Source: CAYNST01 sp964546435
GTDB taxonomy: Bacteria; Pseudomonadota; Gammaproteobacteria; Pseudomonadales; Cellvibrionaceae
Reading direction: 5' to 3'
Length of the DNA: 64,000 bases
NCBI GenBank assembly: GCA_964546435.1
Contig: CAZJKJ010000001.1
Span: 1-64,000, forward strand
Position 1 is the first letter of the stretch. Every line of letters begins with the position of its first letter. The notes below the pieces were generated by a model. That model did not search any database. It had not been told where the DNA came from and was given only the letters and a program-made list of their open reading frames with translations. The position numbers were made by a program, and so were the translations under genes. This document shows positions 35,913 to 45,665 of this stretch, one piece after another.

Positions 35913-36971
35913 ATGTACCGCCAATACATCTGGAGTGTATTTCTATCCCCGCTGATCCTGCTTCTAAACGGCTGTGACAACGATAGCGCCGCCCGGGAGG
36001 ATGCAAACGCCCGCTCCCCCGGTCGACCGGTGATTACCGCCCCGGTCCGGTTACAGCCACAAACCACCCGCCTCGAAGCGGTGGGAACCTCCAGGGCAAT
36101 CGCTTCGATCACCCTTTATCCGGAAGTCAGCGGAGAAGTGGAAACGTTGCACTTCCGGGCCGGCGACCGCGTCGAAGCCGGCGCCCACCTGGTGCAGCTG
36201 GAAGCGCAGGACGAACGTCTCGCTGTCGATGCCGCCGAAGTGGAACTCAAGGATGCAGAACGCCTGTTGAGTCGCTACCGGCGCACTCACAAAGCCGGCG
36301 CGGTGACCGAATCGACGCTGGAAGAGGCGCAAAGCGCCGTGGCCCGGGCCCAAATCACGCTTGCCCGCGCCCGGGTCGCCCTCGCCAATCATCGCATTCA
36401 GGCACCGTTTGCCGGGCATCTGGGTCTGACGGATATCGACCCGGGGGCCCATATCGATCCCTCCACTGCCATTGCCACCCTGGATGACCGGAGCCAGTTG
36501 CTGGTGACGTTTGTACTGCCGGAGATTTTTTATGATCAGATCGGCCCTGACACCCCGGTAAGCATTTCGAGCTGGGCCCATGGCAGCGATCCCCGGCCGG
36601 GCCGGATTATGGAAATAGACAGCCAGATAGATCCGGCGACCCGTTCGTTCGCGGTACGCGCCGTCCTGGCCAATGACACGGATCAGCTGCGGCCGGGCAT
36701 GAGTTTTCGCGTCGCCCTGGAGCTGGTTCGGGACGAGTATCCGCAGGTCCCGGAAACCGCTCTGCAATGGGGCGGAGATGGCGCCTATGCCTGGCGGATC
36801 GACGACGGCATCGCGCGCCGGGTGCCCGCTTCCGTAGTAATGCGTGAAAAAGGTTTTGTCCTGCTGGATGCAGACTTGCCGTCGGGTACGCGAGTGGTCG
36901 TGGAAGGTTTGCAGGGCTTGCGCGAAGGCGCTGCGGTTGAACTGATCGAGTCGGAGACCGTCGCGCCATGA
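35913..36971 (+). CDS. RND efflux periplasmic adaptor, lipoprotein type
   Basis: Membrane fusion protein of a second RND pump. It has 352 residues from the ATG at 35913; the frame extends to 35874. A lipoprotein signal (LSPLILLLNGC) anchors it to the membrane. The lipoyl/hairpin region (SRYRRTHKAGAVTESTLEEAQSAVARAQITLARARVAL in pieces) and NHRIQAPFAGHLGLTDIDPGAHI are typical, as is the barrel motif IDSQIDPATRSFAVRAVL. The stop codon overlaps the start of the permease by four bases (ATGA), so the two genes are translationally coupled. Confidence 0.92.
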   Translation: MYRQYIWSVFLSPLILLLNGCDNDSAAREDANARSPGRPVITAPVRLQPQTTRLEAVGTSRAIASITLYPEVSGEVETLHFRAGDRVEAGAHLVQLEAQDERLAVDAAEVELKDAERLLSRYRRTHKAGAVTESTLEEAQSAVARAQITLARARVALANHRIQAPFAGHLGLTDIDPGAHIDPSTAIATLDDRSQLLVTFVLPEIFYDQIGPDTPVSISSWAHGSDPRPGRIMEIDSQIDPATRSFAVRAVLANDTDQLRPGMSFRVALELVRDEYPQVPETALQWGGDGAYAWRIDDGIARRVPASVVMREKGFVLLDADLPSGTRVVVEGLQGLREGAAVELIESETVAP

Positions 36972-39900
36972 ATTCCGCTGTCGATACTCCCCCGGATCGC
37001 CCGGGACAGGATCCGTCATCCGATCTCGCGTCGGTCAGTGTCCGGCGCCCTATTCTGATTCTGGTTCTCAATCTGCTGATCGCCATTGCCGGCTTTGCGG
37101 CCTTGCTGGCGGTGGAAGTCAGGGAACTGCCCGATGTCGATCTGCCGGTGGTCTCAGTACGCGGTCATCTGCCGGGCGCCTCGCCCGAAACCATGGATGC
37201 GGAAGTCACCAGCATTATAGAAGGGGCGGTCTCCCGGGTCACCGGCATTCGCAACATACGGTCCTCAAGCGAAGAGAACAATTTCCGCATCCATATCGAA
37301 TTCCTGCCCGGCATAGAGCTGGACGGTGCGGCGGCTGACGTGCGCGAAGCGGTCAATCAGGCGCAGCGAGAACTCCCCGAAGACGTGGAACAGCTGATGG
37401 TGGTAAAGGCCGAGCAGGATGCGGAGCCGGTTCTCAATATCGCCGTCACCAGCGGCACATTGAGAGAGGAAAGCCTGACCCGGATCATCGAAAAGGACAT
37501 TGTCCCTTCGCTTATCGCCATTCCGGGGGTTGCCGATGTGGCGCTCTTCGGGCAGCGCCAGCGCATCATGCGGGTGGAACTGAATCCCCTGCGGCTGTCC
37601 AGCCTCGGCCTCTCGGTGGAGGATGTCATCGCCGTGCTGAGACAGGCCCCGCTGGACGTCCCCTCCGGCAGCTTTCGTTCCACCGATCAGGAATTGCTGG
37701 TGCGGGCGGATGCATCGACGCTGACCGAAGAGCAAGTGCGTGACATCATCATCAAAGGCACCATCCGCGTTGAAGACGTCGCCTATGTGACCTTCGGCCC
37801 TGAAGATGCCGAATCCCTGGTCTATCTGGATGCGGAACCTGTGATCGGTCTCGGCGTTATTCGTCAGGCCCAATCCAACACCATCGATATCTCCGCCCAG
37901 GTCAAAACCACCGTTGCCGAACTCAATCAGCGGCTGGATGACGTGACGCTTACTGTCACGGAAGACAAGGCCATTTTCATCAAGGGTTCGGTCAAGGAGG
38001 TTTTGGTCAGCCTCGTCTATACCATCCTGATCGTGGTGGCGACCATCTGGCTGTTCTTCGGATCCATGCGCAGCATGCTGGTCCCCGCAGCCGTGATCCC
38101 GGTTGCACTGATCGGTACTCTGGCGGGAATCTGGCTCATGGGCTTTTCCCTCAACATCCTTACCCTGCTGGCAATCGTCCTGGCCGCGGGGCTCGTTGTG
38201 GACGATGCCATCGTGGTTCTGGAAAACATCCAGCGTCGCCGCTCCCAGGGCCTGGGACCGCGGGCTGCCGCCGTTCTGGGCACGCGTCAGGTCATATTTG
38301 CGGTAATCGCCACCACTGCGGTACTGGTCAGTGTGTTTGTCCCGATCGCGCTGCTGCCCGGCAGCGCCGGCCGCCTGTTTCGCGAGTTCGGCCTGGTGCT
38401 CGCAACCGCTGTCATCATTTCGTCCTTTGTCGCCCTGACCCTGGTGCCCGCCATGTCAGCGCGCCTGTTGCGCACGGAGCACTCCCCCGGCGCCATCGGC
38501 TTGCGATTGGCGGCCTCCGGCAAGCGTCTTGCGGACTTTTATGCCGGCACCCTGGGGTTCGTCCTCCGTCATCGGGTCATGGTTTTTGTGATGGCGATGG
38601 CGATTGCGCTGGGTGCGGGGCTGATCTATCTGGTTCTGGGCAAAGAGCTGCTGCCGGAAGAGGATCGCGGTGTCCTGTATGTGGACGCCACCGGTCCGGA
38701 CGGCACCGGGCTGAATTACATCAAGCGGCAGGCCGATCATATGGAGGCCATCTTGCGACCGCTGCGCGATTCCGGCGACGTGGAAAACTTCTTCACCATC
38801 GTCGGCCGCTACGATCCGAACCGGGCGCGGGTGATGGTTCCGCTGATCCCCTGGGATGACCGGGACCGCAGTCAACAGCAGATCAAGGCGGAATATCAGG
38901 ATCGTCTTGCGCGAATACCGGGGGCGCAGATCCGCATCAGCAGCCCCAACAGCCTGAACATGCGGGGTGCAGGCGGCGGCATCGATGTGGCCCTGCTGGG
39001 CAGCGATTACGCCGAGATCTATGAGGCCAGCAAACATCTGATGGATACCATGGCGGAGCGCCTGCCCCATCTGACCCAAACCGATATTTCCTACCGGCCT
39101 ACCCAGCCACAGCTTTCAGTGGAGATCGATCGCCGTCGCGCCGCCGACCTTGATGTACCCCTCGAGGCAATTGCCAGCACTCTGCGTGTCGTCGTTGCCG
39201 GTCTCGACATCGGCGACCTCAATGTGGCCGACGAAGCCGTACCCATCATGCTGCAGGCGCCCACCACCACCCTGAACTCGCCCCAGGATCTCGTCAATTT
39301 GTATGTCAAAAGCAATTCGGGCCAGTTGATCCCGCTGGTGAGTCTGGTCACGCTCAAGGAAGAAAGTGTGGCGGCGCAGCTGGATCGTCATGCCCAGCGG
39401 CGAGCGATTGAAGTCAGTGCCCAGCTGCCGCCGGGTTATCCTCTGGCCAGTGCAATCGAAGAACTGGAAACCCTGGCCACCGAAATCCTGCCTGCCGGCA
39501 TAACACTGCGTCTGCTGGGTGAAGCCGAAACACTCAATGAAACCAGCGGCGATGTCGCCCTGACCTACGCCATTGCCTTTCTGGTGGTCTTTCTGGTGCT
39601 CAGCGCACAGTTCGAGGGCTTTACCAGCGCGCTCATCGTCATTGCCATTGTCCCTTTTGGGCTCGCGGCTGCGGTCTACGCCCTGTTCCTGACCGGGACC
39701 ACTGTCAATATTTTCTCCCAGATCGGGCTGGTCATGATGATCGGTCTGATGGCAAAGAACGGTATTTTGATGGTCGAATTCGCAGACCAGCTGCGAGACC
39801 GGGGGCTGCCTTTGCTGGAGGCGACAACCCAGGCGGCCCAGGTCCGCCTGCGCCCTATCGCAATGACCATGCTGTCGACCGTGCTCGGCGGGTTGCCGCT

Positions 39901-40096
39901 CATATTGAGTACCGGACCGGGCGCGGAAGCCCGTTCAGCGATTGGCTGGGTCATGTTTGGAGGGTTGGGGCTGGCAGCACTGTTTACCTTGTATCTGACG
40001 CCGGTGGTCTATCTGGCCCTGGGCCGGTTCCACAAGCCCCGTGCCGCCGAAAGTCAGCGTCTCGATGATGAGCTGCAAGCCGCCGGGAATCGTTGA
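36968..40096 (+). CDS. RND efflux permease, AcrB/MexF type
   Basis: Proton-driven exporter of the HAE-1 RND family, with 1042 residues. An N-terminal cytoplasmic tail precedes SVRRPILILVLNLLIAIAGF (first helix). The proton-relay helix GLVVDDAIVVLENIQRR keeps both Asp residues. The second-half motif is GLMAKNGILMVEFADQLRDRG. It overlaps the adaptor by four bases. As with the pump at 310-4528, no outer-membrane channel gene is adjacent. It converges with the solute-binding gene (19 bases between stops). Confidence 0.93.
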   Translation: MNSAVDTPPDRPGQDPSSDLASVSVRRPILILVLNLLIAIAGFAALLAVEVRELPDVDLPVVSVRGHLPGASPETMDAEVTSIIEGAVSRVTGIRNIRSSSEENNFRIHIEFLPGIELDGAAADVREAVNQAQRELPEDVEQLMVVKAEQDAEPVLNIAVTSGTLREESLTRIIEKDIVPSLIAIPGVADVALFGQRQRIMRVELNPLRLSSLGLSVEDVIAVLRQAPLDVPSGSFRSTDQELLVRADASTLTEEQVRDIIIKGTIRVEDVAYVTFGPEDAESLVYLDAEPVIGLGVIRQAQSNTIDISAQVKTTVAELNQRLDDVTLTVTEDKAIFIKGSVKEVLVSLVYTILIVVATIWLFFGSMRSMLVPAAVIPVALIGTLAGIWLMGFSLNILTLLAIVLAAGLVVDDAIVVLENIQRRRSQGLGPRAAAVLGTRQVIFAVIATTAVLVSVFVPIALLPGSAGRLFREFGLVLATAVIISSFVALTLVPAMSARLLRTEHSPGAIGLRLAASGKRLADFYAGTLGFVLRHRVMVFVMAMAIALGAGLIYLVLGKELLPEEDRGVLYVDATGPDGTGLNYIKRQADHMEAILRPLRDSGDVENFFTIVGRYDPNRARVMVPLIPWDDRDRSQQQIKAEYQDRLARIPGAQIRISSPNSLNMRGAGGGIDVALLGSDYAEIYEASKHLMDTMAERLPHLTQTDISYRPTQPQLSVEIDRRRAADLDVPLEAIASTLRVVVAGLDIGDLNVADEAVPIMLQAPTTTLNSPQDLVNLYVKSNSGQLIPLVSLVTLKEESVAAQLDRHAQRRAIEVSAQLPPGYPLASAIEELETLATEILPAGITLRLLGEAETLNETSGDVALTYAIAFLVVFLVLSAQFEGFTSALIVIAIVPFGLAAAVYALFLTGTTVNIFSQIGLVMMIGLMAKNGILMVEFADQLRDRGLPLLEATTQAAQVRLRPIAMTMLSTVLGGLPLILSTGPGAEARSAIGWVMFGGLGLAALFTLYLTPVVYLALGRFHKPRAAESQRLDDELQAAGNR

Positions 40097-40115
40097 TCAC
40101 AGTCGACATCCCGCT

Positions 40116-40997
40116 TCACTTGAGCTGGTCGGCACTCAACCACAGCTCTTTTCGATCCACCGGGGTCTGCGCGGGAAGCGATGGATTGTTCAGTTCAATG
40201 ACTACGCGGTTAGCCATATCGCTTTTCTTCAATGCATCGCGGACCGTCGGATCTTTGAAAAAGTATTCGTCAAAACTGCCATCGGCAATGGCCAGGTTCA
40301 AGCCGCGCTCGATGTCTGCAGCCAGTGTTGGATTATGGCGGCCGACGAAGAAATAAAAGGGCATCCTGTAAACCAGCATCACCCGGCTTTCGACTGTCAG
40401 ATCCAGTTCCGGCCAGGCGGTAAGCTCTTGCCACGGTTCCTGCAGGCCGCGAGGGAAAGCGTCGTAGCGGCCGCCATCGAGCATATGGAAAAGGCTGTGG
40501 TATTTGTGGACATTTAGAACTTTCAGGCCATTCTGCTCCAGAACATGCGCATCGGCCCAAGTGGCGCCTTGAGCAAATGCGAACTGTTTCAGATCATTCA
40601 GTGTCCGCACGCCGTTGAACCGGTGTTGGTCGCCTTTGCGGATAATAAAAATCCGGTGGCCCAGCAACCCTTTGTAAAGCGGTATCCGGACCGGCAGCAG
40701 CGTCTTTTCGACCTGCTCATCCGCGGAACCCCAGACAAGGCTCAGTTCCCCGGAAGCAACATTTTCTATCGAGCGGGCGCTGGTCCGGAGACCCTTGGCG
40801 TGTTCAATCGTGTACGGGTGATCGATCTTGCTCAGCGCCAGCGTCAACAACCCCATGCAGTAGGAGCCGATTGCGTCCGCGCCTTCCTCGAACAGCACCC
40901 GGATGGGCTCGGCCGCCACCGGTGTATGCAGACCGCAAAGGGTCAGCACAGTGAGACAGCCCAAAAGGCATTTGTGCAATCGTGGCTTTATTCTCAT
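40116..40997 (-). CDS. Periplasmic solute-binding protein-like, family 3 type
   Basis: A 293-residue exported protein from the ATG at 40997; the frame extends to 41234 without a plausible start. Signal peptide LHKCLLGCLTVLTLCGLHTPVAAEP. The mature part resembles extracellular solute-binding family 3 proteins but is divergent (IGSYCMGLLTLALSKIDH, FAQGATWADAHVLEQNGLKVLNV, YDAFPRGLQEPWQEL). No ABC permease or ATPase lies nearby, so it may be a sensor-like orphan rather than a transporter part. Confidence 0.75.
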   Translation of the reverse strand: MRIKPRLHKCLLGCLTVLTLCGLHTPVAAEPIRVLFEEGADAIGSYCMGLLTLALSKIDHPYTIEHAKGLRTSARSIENVASGELSLVWGSADEQVEKTLLPVRIPLYKGLLGHRIFIIRKGDQHRFNGVRTLNDLKQFAFAQGATWADAHVLEQNGLKVLNVHKYHSLFHMLDGGRYDAFPRGLQEPWQELTAWPELDLTVESRVMLVYRMPFYFFVGRHNPTLAADIERGLNLAIADGSFDEYFFKDPTVRDALKKSDMANRVVIELNNPSLPAQTPVDRKELWLSADQLK

Positions 40998-41064
40998 GCA
41001 GTTAAACCTGTAACCAGTCGCTGGCTCCTTAACTTTTGTTCTACCAGTATAGATCTCCCCACCG

Positions 41065-41544
41065 CTATTGGCTGGAAACTGGACGGTCAGCGGGCGGACG
41101 GTCACTCGCGGGACGATTGTCTTCAAGCAGACCTCCGGCAATGGCCTGATCTTCGTCTTCAAAAATAGCCATTCCTGTGCGCAACCGCCGAAACCCCATC
41201 TGCCGGTAAAAATTCTCCTTGCCCGGCGCGGCATAGAGAATGATTTTGTTATGTCCGGAAGAAAGGTTCACCAACTTGGTCACGATAGCCTTGCCGAGCC
41301 CGTTGCCCTGAAATTCGGGGTGGACCGCCACGTCACAGAGGTAGGAGCAGTCACGGCCGTCCGCCAGCGCCCGTCCCGCGCCGACCAGCCGTTCTTCGCA
41401 GTAAACGAAACACTGAAACATGCTGTTGAAAAATACTCGCTGCAAATCTTCGGGCCGCTTTTTTCCCAATGGCGCCAAACGATAGAGCTCCGACAGCGCC
41501 TCCCAGTCGATGCCCTGATGGTCATAAACCCATTCGTAATGCAT
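41065..41544 (-). CDS. GNAT-family N-acetyltransferase
   Basis: A 159-residue cytoplasmic acetyltransferase starting at the ATG at 41544 (MHYEWVYDHQGIDW), preceded by AAGGGG. The acetyl-CoA loop is VAVHPEFQGNGLGKAIVTKLV, and the C-terminal motif FYRQMGFRRLRTGMAIFED is typical of the family. The frame continues upstream to 41958 only because it reads through the repeat array, giving ITKTPT repeats; I regard that as spurious. The substrate is unknown. Confidence 0.85.
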   Translation of the reverse strand: MHYEWVYDHQGIDWEALSELYRLAPLGKKRPEDLQRVFFNSMFQCFVYCEERLVGAGRALADGRDCSYLCDVAVHPEFQGNGLGKAIVTKLVNLSSGHNKIILYAAPGKENFYRQMGFRRLRTGMAIFEDEDQAIAGGLLEDNRPASDRPPADRPVSSQ

Positions 41545-41669
41545 ATGAAACCCCTTGTGTGTTTTGTCAAATCTACGTCGAAATCGGGCTAACAGACCCC
41601 AACTGTGTGTTCGTCGGTCCCCGCGTGGGCGAACGCGAGGGTTGCTTAAGCGACCTTGCGCCGGATGAA

Positions 41670-41919
41670 GTGGGTGTCGGGGTAATTTGCGCTGGATACC
41701 GTGGGTGTCCTGGTAGTGCGTCCTGGCAATGCACCGGCCCGCATGTGCGGTGGGTGTCTTGGTAAATCGTGCGGTGGGTGTCTTGGTAAATCGTTCTGGA
41801 TACCGTGGGTGTCTTGGTAATTCTTGGTAATTCGCGCTGGATGCCGTGGGTGTCTTGGTAATTGATGTGGGTGTCTTGGTAATTGATTCGGGAGACTCGT
41901 GCGGTGGGTGTCCGGGTAA
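41670..41919 (+). repeat. Array A: eight copies of the GTGGGTGTCYYGGTAA repeat
   Basis: Copies start at 41670, 41701, 41750, 41774, 41805, 41846, 41867 and 41904, all in the same orientation with irregular spacers of 5 to 34 bases. Several spacers share CTGGATACC or CGCTGGATGCC just ahead of the repeat. The array fills the 5' flank of the GNAT gene. It belongs to the same family as the repeats next to the RAYT gene. Confidence 0.85.
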
Positions 41920-42007
41920 TTCGTGCCTTTCGTGCCCAGTCTGGAGAAAAGCCGACACGCGGCGTTTCCCCGGACTGATTTTCCGAATTGGCGGTATTGC
42001 AGTTTTG

Positions 42008-42520
42008 TCAGTGCTTGTAAGGCATGGGACCGAGGTAGTCCTTTTTGCCCACTTCTACGCCGTTGTGACGCAGAATCGCATAAGCGGTTGTGATGTGAAA
42101 ATACAAATTGGGAATGGCGTGCTGAACGGCAAATTCATAGCCGGTAACATACTTGCCTTCCCAGCGCGGCTGCGATACCTGAATTGACGCGGCTTCTGCA
42201 AAGTCGCTTTCCTTGAAGCTTTCCAGGTAGGTCAACACCGACTGGATACGCTCCTGGAGTTCCGGCAGGGTGGATTCGGTGTCGGCGTGTTTCGGCGCAG
42301 TGTCCACGGTCCCGGCCAGACGCGCGGCACCCAGTTTGGCCGTGTCGCAGGCAATCTGCACCTGTCGAATCAGATTGAACTGATCCGGAGCCAGGCGCGC
42401 GTTAAGCAGCACCCCTGCATCAATTTTTTTGCTCTCGGCGAAGCTCGCGCCTTTGTCGAGAATAGCGCTCAAGTTGCGAAGCATCTTGCTGAACTGGACC
42501 ACAGTGAGTTCGTAGAACAT
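42008..42520 (-). CDS. DUF1993 family protein
   Basis: A 170-residue cytoplasmic protein from the ATG at 42520. It starts MFYELTVVQFSKMLRNLSAILDKGASFAESKKID and contains LLNARLAPDQFNLIRQVQIACDTAKLGAARLAG and FHITTAYAILRHNGVEVGKKDYLG, the signature of the DUF1993 helical-bundle family (DinB-like fold, unknown function). It is monocistronic, downstream of the porin on the same strand. Confidence 0.88.
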   Translation of the reverse strand: MFYELTVVQFSKMLRNLSAILDKGASFAESKKIDAGVLLNARLAPDQFNLIRQVQIACDTAKLGAARLAGTVDTAPKHADTESTLPELQERIQSVLTYLESFKESDFAEAASIQVSQPRWEGKYVTGYEFAVQHAIPNLYFHITTAYAILRHNGVEVGKKDYLGPMPYKH

Positions 42521-42603
42521 AGCCTTACCTTGATGGGCGATTGGAGCTTGCATAGATGGGGGCAGCTGTGACGGATTCAACACGGCCGGCCCCGGTCACC
42601 CTT

Positions 42604-43755
42604 CTAAAACTCGTACTGCGCCCTGAAAGCCACCGCATTGCCGGTACCGGTTTCCGTCGGATCAGCGCTCTCGTTTTCGCCACGAATCACATTGAGCATC
42701 AGTTTCGCCCGGCCGGTGGCGTAGTAATTCAAGCCCACCACCAGTGAATTTGCTTCGACACCCTCGGCCTCGATCATGGTGTCGAGATGACTGTACCGGA
42801 CCACCAGCTCGACCGCTCCCTTTTTGCCCGCAGGTTTGGTCTCTCCAAATGCACCTTCGTCATAAACCCGTGATTCACCCGTCAGGAAATAACTCGCCAA
42901 CAGGTAATAGCCCGAAAAATCCGCGTCCAGGCCGGTCTGCTCTTCAGTAATTGCCTCGGTTACCTGCTGTGCCATCCACTCGGTCTGGAAAGAAAACCTG
43001 CCCATTACCATGGCCGCTTCCAGTCCGTACTGGGAGATTCGGTCGGCGGCTATCGCGCGGCTCTCCAGTACTTTATCCGCTTCTGATGCATCGATCTCCA
43101 GACGGTTGTTGAGCTCATGCAAGGTACCCTGCATGTCCCTGACCGAAGCGCTCATTCCCAGGTGAAGCGTGCGGGCCGCGTCGTTGATCGGGCTGAAGGT
43201 CAGGCGCCCGGTAAGAGCGTAACCGTCCCGTCCGTCTTCGTCTCCTTCTGCGTCCACTTCGGTTTCACTGGCCTGATACATCCCCAGGTTCCAGCTATGG
43301 GTCGACGTGCCATTAGATAAGGCAATACCGTAATTGCGGCCGGGCGCGAAGGCTTCCGTGACCATGCTGCGCTCCATGGTGCTGATGTCCATGGAGCTGG
43401 TGTTGTCTTCGAGGCTGAAGGATTCTTTCATATGTCCAACGGACAGACGGCCAAAGTTCCAGCCGCGGTACTGGATTAACCCGTCCGCAATTTCGACGGA
43501 TTCATCCTCGTGATCAACACTCAGCTCCAGTTCGGCGGCCCAATCCTTGTTGGATTTGTGCTTGATTCCGATTCGCGCCCGCCGCAGCGCCCAGCCGCTG
43601 CCCAGCTGGTTCTCATTATGAATTCCGTCGAAGACGGTGTGATCGATCATGATCCGCCCGCGGATATCGAGCGGCTCCGACTCCGACTGGGCAATCGACT
43701 GGTGAGCGACCGGCGCGACGACGGCGACTAAAGCGAATTTGATGGCATTTTTCAT
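42604..43755 (-). CDS. Phosphate-selective porin O/P family outer-membrane protein
   Basis: A 383-residue outer-membrane barrel. The signal peptide is at about 1-22 (ALVAVVAPVAHQSIAQ). The mature protein contains WALRRARIGIKHKSNKDWAAELELSVD, RGWNFGRLSVGHMKESFSLEDNTSS and MERSMVTEAFAPGRNYGIAL, typical of the OprP/OprO porin family, and ends in a terminal aromatic (AFRAQYEF). The name reflects the family; substrate selectivity cannot be read from the sequence. Confidence 0.88.
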   Translation of the reverse strand: MKNAIKFALVAVVAPVAHQSIAQSESEPLDIRGRIMIDHTVFDGIHNENQLGSGWALRRARIGIKHKSNKDWAAELELSVDHEDESVEIADGLIQYRGWNFGRLSVGHMKESFSLEDNTSSMDISTMERSMVTEAFAPGRNYGIALSNGTSTHSWNLGMYQASETEVDAEGDEDGRDGYALTGRLTFSPINDAARTLHLGMSASVRDMQGTLHELNNRLEIDASEADKVLESRAIAADRISQYGLEAAMVMGRFSFQTEWMAQQVTEAITEEQTGLDADFSGYYLLASYFLTGESRVYDEGAFGETKPAGKKGAVELVVRYSHLDTMIEAEGVEANSLVVGLNYYATGRAKLMLNVIRGENESADPTETGTGNAVAFRAQYEF

Positions 43756-44132
43756 GAAATGGCCTTGGCTGGATCGGTTTGATGAAAGACGGCGGCATAC
43801 AGAAATTGTTTGACGCGGGCGCCGCTCGCGCGGCAGATGTCACGCTTGGTGAGGACGCGCAGGATTAAAGTGGGGGCAGTATATTTTTTGGCGGTGGCAA
43901 GTAAAGTTACAGTTTTGTAAGAAAGGCGCGACACGCGGCAAAACCGCTGCCCCAGTGGGAAGTGATCGCGCTTTTTAGGGAGAAACCGCGCGTATCTTCA
44001 GGCTTGCGGGGTTTATTTAAACTGCGTCACAAATCTGGCATTTTATTTTAATGCTCTGGGTGCTTCTTCCTGATATCGCGTCGCCGGGGAAACCCGGCGC
44101 AGGAAAATTCAGACCGAAGTCATCAATTCTTC
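43756..44132. other. 377-bp intergenic region with GNRA hairpin
   Basis: This holds the porin promoter side and the end of the DUF3300 gene. Positions 44082-44099 form a seven-pair stem (CGCCGGG/CCCGGCG) closed by a GAAA tetraloop on the plus strand. No gene is seen. Confidence 0.45.
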
Positions 44133-45665
44133 TCAGCGTTCTTCCCGCTGCGGCCGGTGGAAACGCACGCTGGACCCGCGCTCATGCGCTTGGGGGCGAG
44201 CCTGTCGCTCTACTCTCGGTGATGGTCGCTCTGCCCTTGGTGATGGTCGCTCTACCCTTGGTGATGGTCGCTCAGCTCTTGGTGACGACCGCTCCTGGGG
44301 CGCCGCACGCTCAATTCTAGAGGCGGGGCGTTCTGGCCGGGATGCAGGGCGTTCCGCCCGTGCAGGACGCTCGGTTCTCCACTCAGACCGAGCCGGGCGC
44401 GCTGCCGGCTCCGCTTTGGGCTGAACGGCCGAACCCTGACTGCTTTCCTGTCTGGGTGTGGCTGCCTTGCGCAGGTGAAGTTTGCCGTCACCCGCATCGC
44501 GGCGCTGATGCCGCTCCCGGGCCTGCGTTTCACGGACTTCACGGATTTCACGCGGCTCGGACCTGTCCCCCGTTCGGCGAACCCGGGTCCGCTCTTCCTG
44601 GCGACGCTCTGAGATGACAGCGTCCGCTTTGCGGGGGGGACGCTCTCCAGTGCTTCCTCTGAACACCGTCCGGTCCGCTTTTCTCTCCGGCGCAGGCAGA
44701 TATTTTCCCGGTCGGTCATTACGACGCCGGTCTTCAAGACGTTCGCGCGCCGTATGATTGCGGAGGTAATTCGGATGCTGATCGAAGCGTTGCCTTACCA
44801 CCTTGTGGCGGTATGCCACGCCACGCCGGTGAATCGGGTCATGACGCCAGTGCCGGGCATCCTTGTAAGTCGCAATCCGACGCGCGGAATGGAAAGATTT
44901 GGGATGGTGGTGATGGATATGGACGACACGGCGCTGCGGCCATTGGAACGATGCAAAGAAAAATGAAGACCCTAGATAGGCGCGTTGCCCCCAATAGTGA
45001 CCACCAATGTAGATATGGTCCTGGGGATAACGCCAGTAGACGGGGGGATGGTCCGACCACCACCAGGGGCCATATACAACGCGTGTATCGTAATAAGGGA
45101 TATAAACAACGCGCTCCACGGCGGGTTCAATCACGATGGTTTTTTCAACGCGTTCAACCCGCAGATGCTGCATCTGCTCAAGGCTGCCGCGATCATACGC
45201 ATGCTGCCGTAGAGCCTGAATAGCATCCATGACCATTGCCTCGTCCGCAAGGAATGCGTCCCCGATTGTTTCGGTCCAGGTCAGGTCTTCGCCCATCCGG
45301 CTCAACAATTCCGGAAATGCGACTAACGCCTTGACGCTGGGATCCCAGTCTTCGCGCTCCACCGCCTCGCGCGCGGCGTCGGCATTCAGGTGTTTGTGCC
45401 CCTGTGCCCATCGGTGCGCGTGCACGACCTCCAGCGGATACGTAGCCGCTATCAGCACATGGGTGAGCACGGTATCGGGATAGAGGGCGACAGGCGCTAG
45501 AAGCTGGTCCAGCTCTGCCCGGGTGATGGGCGCGTCCTGGAATTGGCTGCTCTGGGAGACGGTTGTCTGCCCCGACATTCCGGACATCGCGGGACTCTGG
45601 GCACAGGCAACCGGCGCCAGCGGCACATATAACGAAAGTATCAGTAAACGCGAATATAACTTCAT
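44133..45665 (-). CDS. DUF3300 family exported protein with Arg/Pro-rich tail
   Basis: A 510-residue exported protein. The signal peptide ends near PVACAQ. The DUF3300 domain (about 45-250) contains LDQLLAPVALYPDTVLTHVLIAATYPLEVVHAHRWAQ in pieces, plus VVYIPYYDTRVVYGPWWW and HIHHHHPKSFHSARRIA. The long C-terminal half is low-complexity and very basic, ending in seven-residue repeats (ERPSPRA, ERPSPRV) encoded by 21-base direct repeats. The family is periplasmic or envelope-associated with unknown function. It is divergent from the small periplasmic gene at 45874. Confidence 0.85.
   Translation of the reverse strand: MKLYSRLLILSLYVPLAPVACAQSPAMSGMSGQTTVSQSSQFQDAPITRAELDQLLAPVALYPDTVLTHVLIAATYPLEVVHAHRWAQGHKHLNADAAREAVEREDWDPSVKALVAFPELLSRMGEDLTWTETIGDAFLADEAMVMDAIQALRQHAYDRGSLEQMQHLRVERVEKTIVIEPAVERVVYIPYYDTRVVYGPWWWSDHPPVYWRYPQDHIYIGGHYWGQRAYLGSSFFFASFQWPQRRVVHIHHHHPKSFHSARRIATYKDARHWRHDPIHRRGVAYRHKVVRQRFDQHPNYLRNHTARERLEDRRRNDRPGKYLPAPERKADRTVFRGSTGERPPRKADAVISERRQEERTRVRRTGDRSEPREIREVRETQARERHQRRDAGDGKLHLRKAATPRQESSQGSAVQPKAEPAARPARSEWRTERPARAERPASRPERPASRIERAAPQERSSPRAERPSPRVERPSPRAERPSPRVERQARPQAHERGSSVRFHRPQREER
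44205..44290 (-). repeat. 21-base tandem repeats in the DUF3300 gene
   Basis: About four units of a 21-base sequence (plus strand GGTGATGGTCGCTC plus seven bases) encode the ERPSPR(A/V) repeats. The 21-base period keeps the frame. Confidence 0.7.

Noticed and set aside
41670..41919. CRISPR array
   Set aside because: Repeats are only about 16 bases, spacers vary from 5 to 34 bases and share sequence, and there are no cas genes.
41545..41958. N-terminal extension of the GNAT gene with ITKTPT repeats
   Set aside because: It is produced by reading through the repeat array. The family-consistent start with a ribosome site is at 41544.
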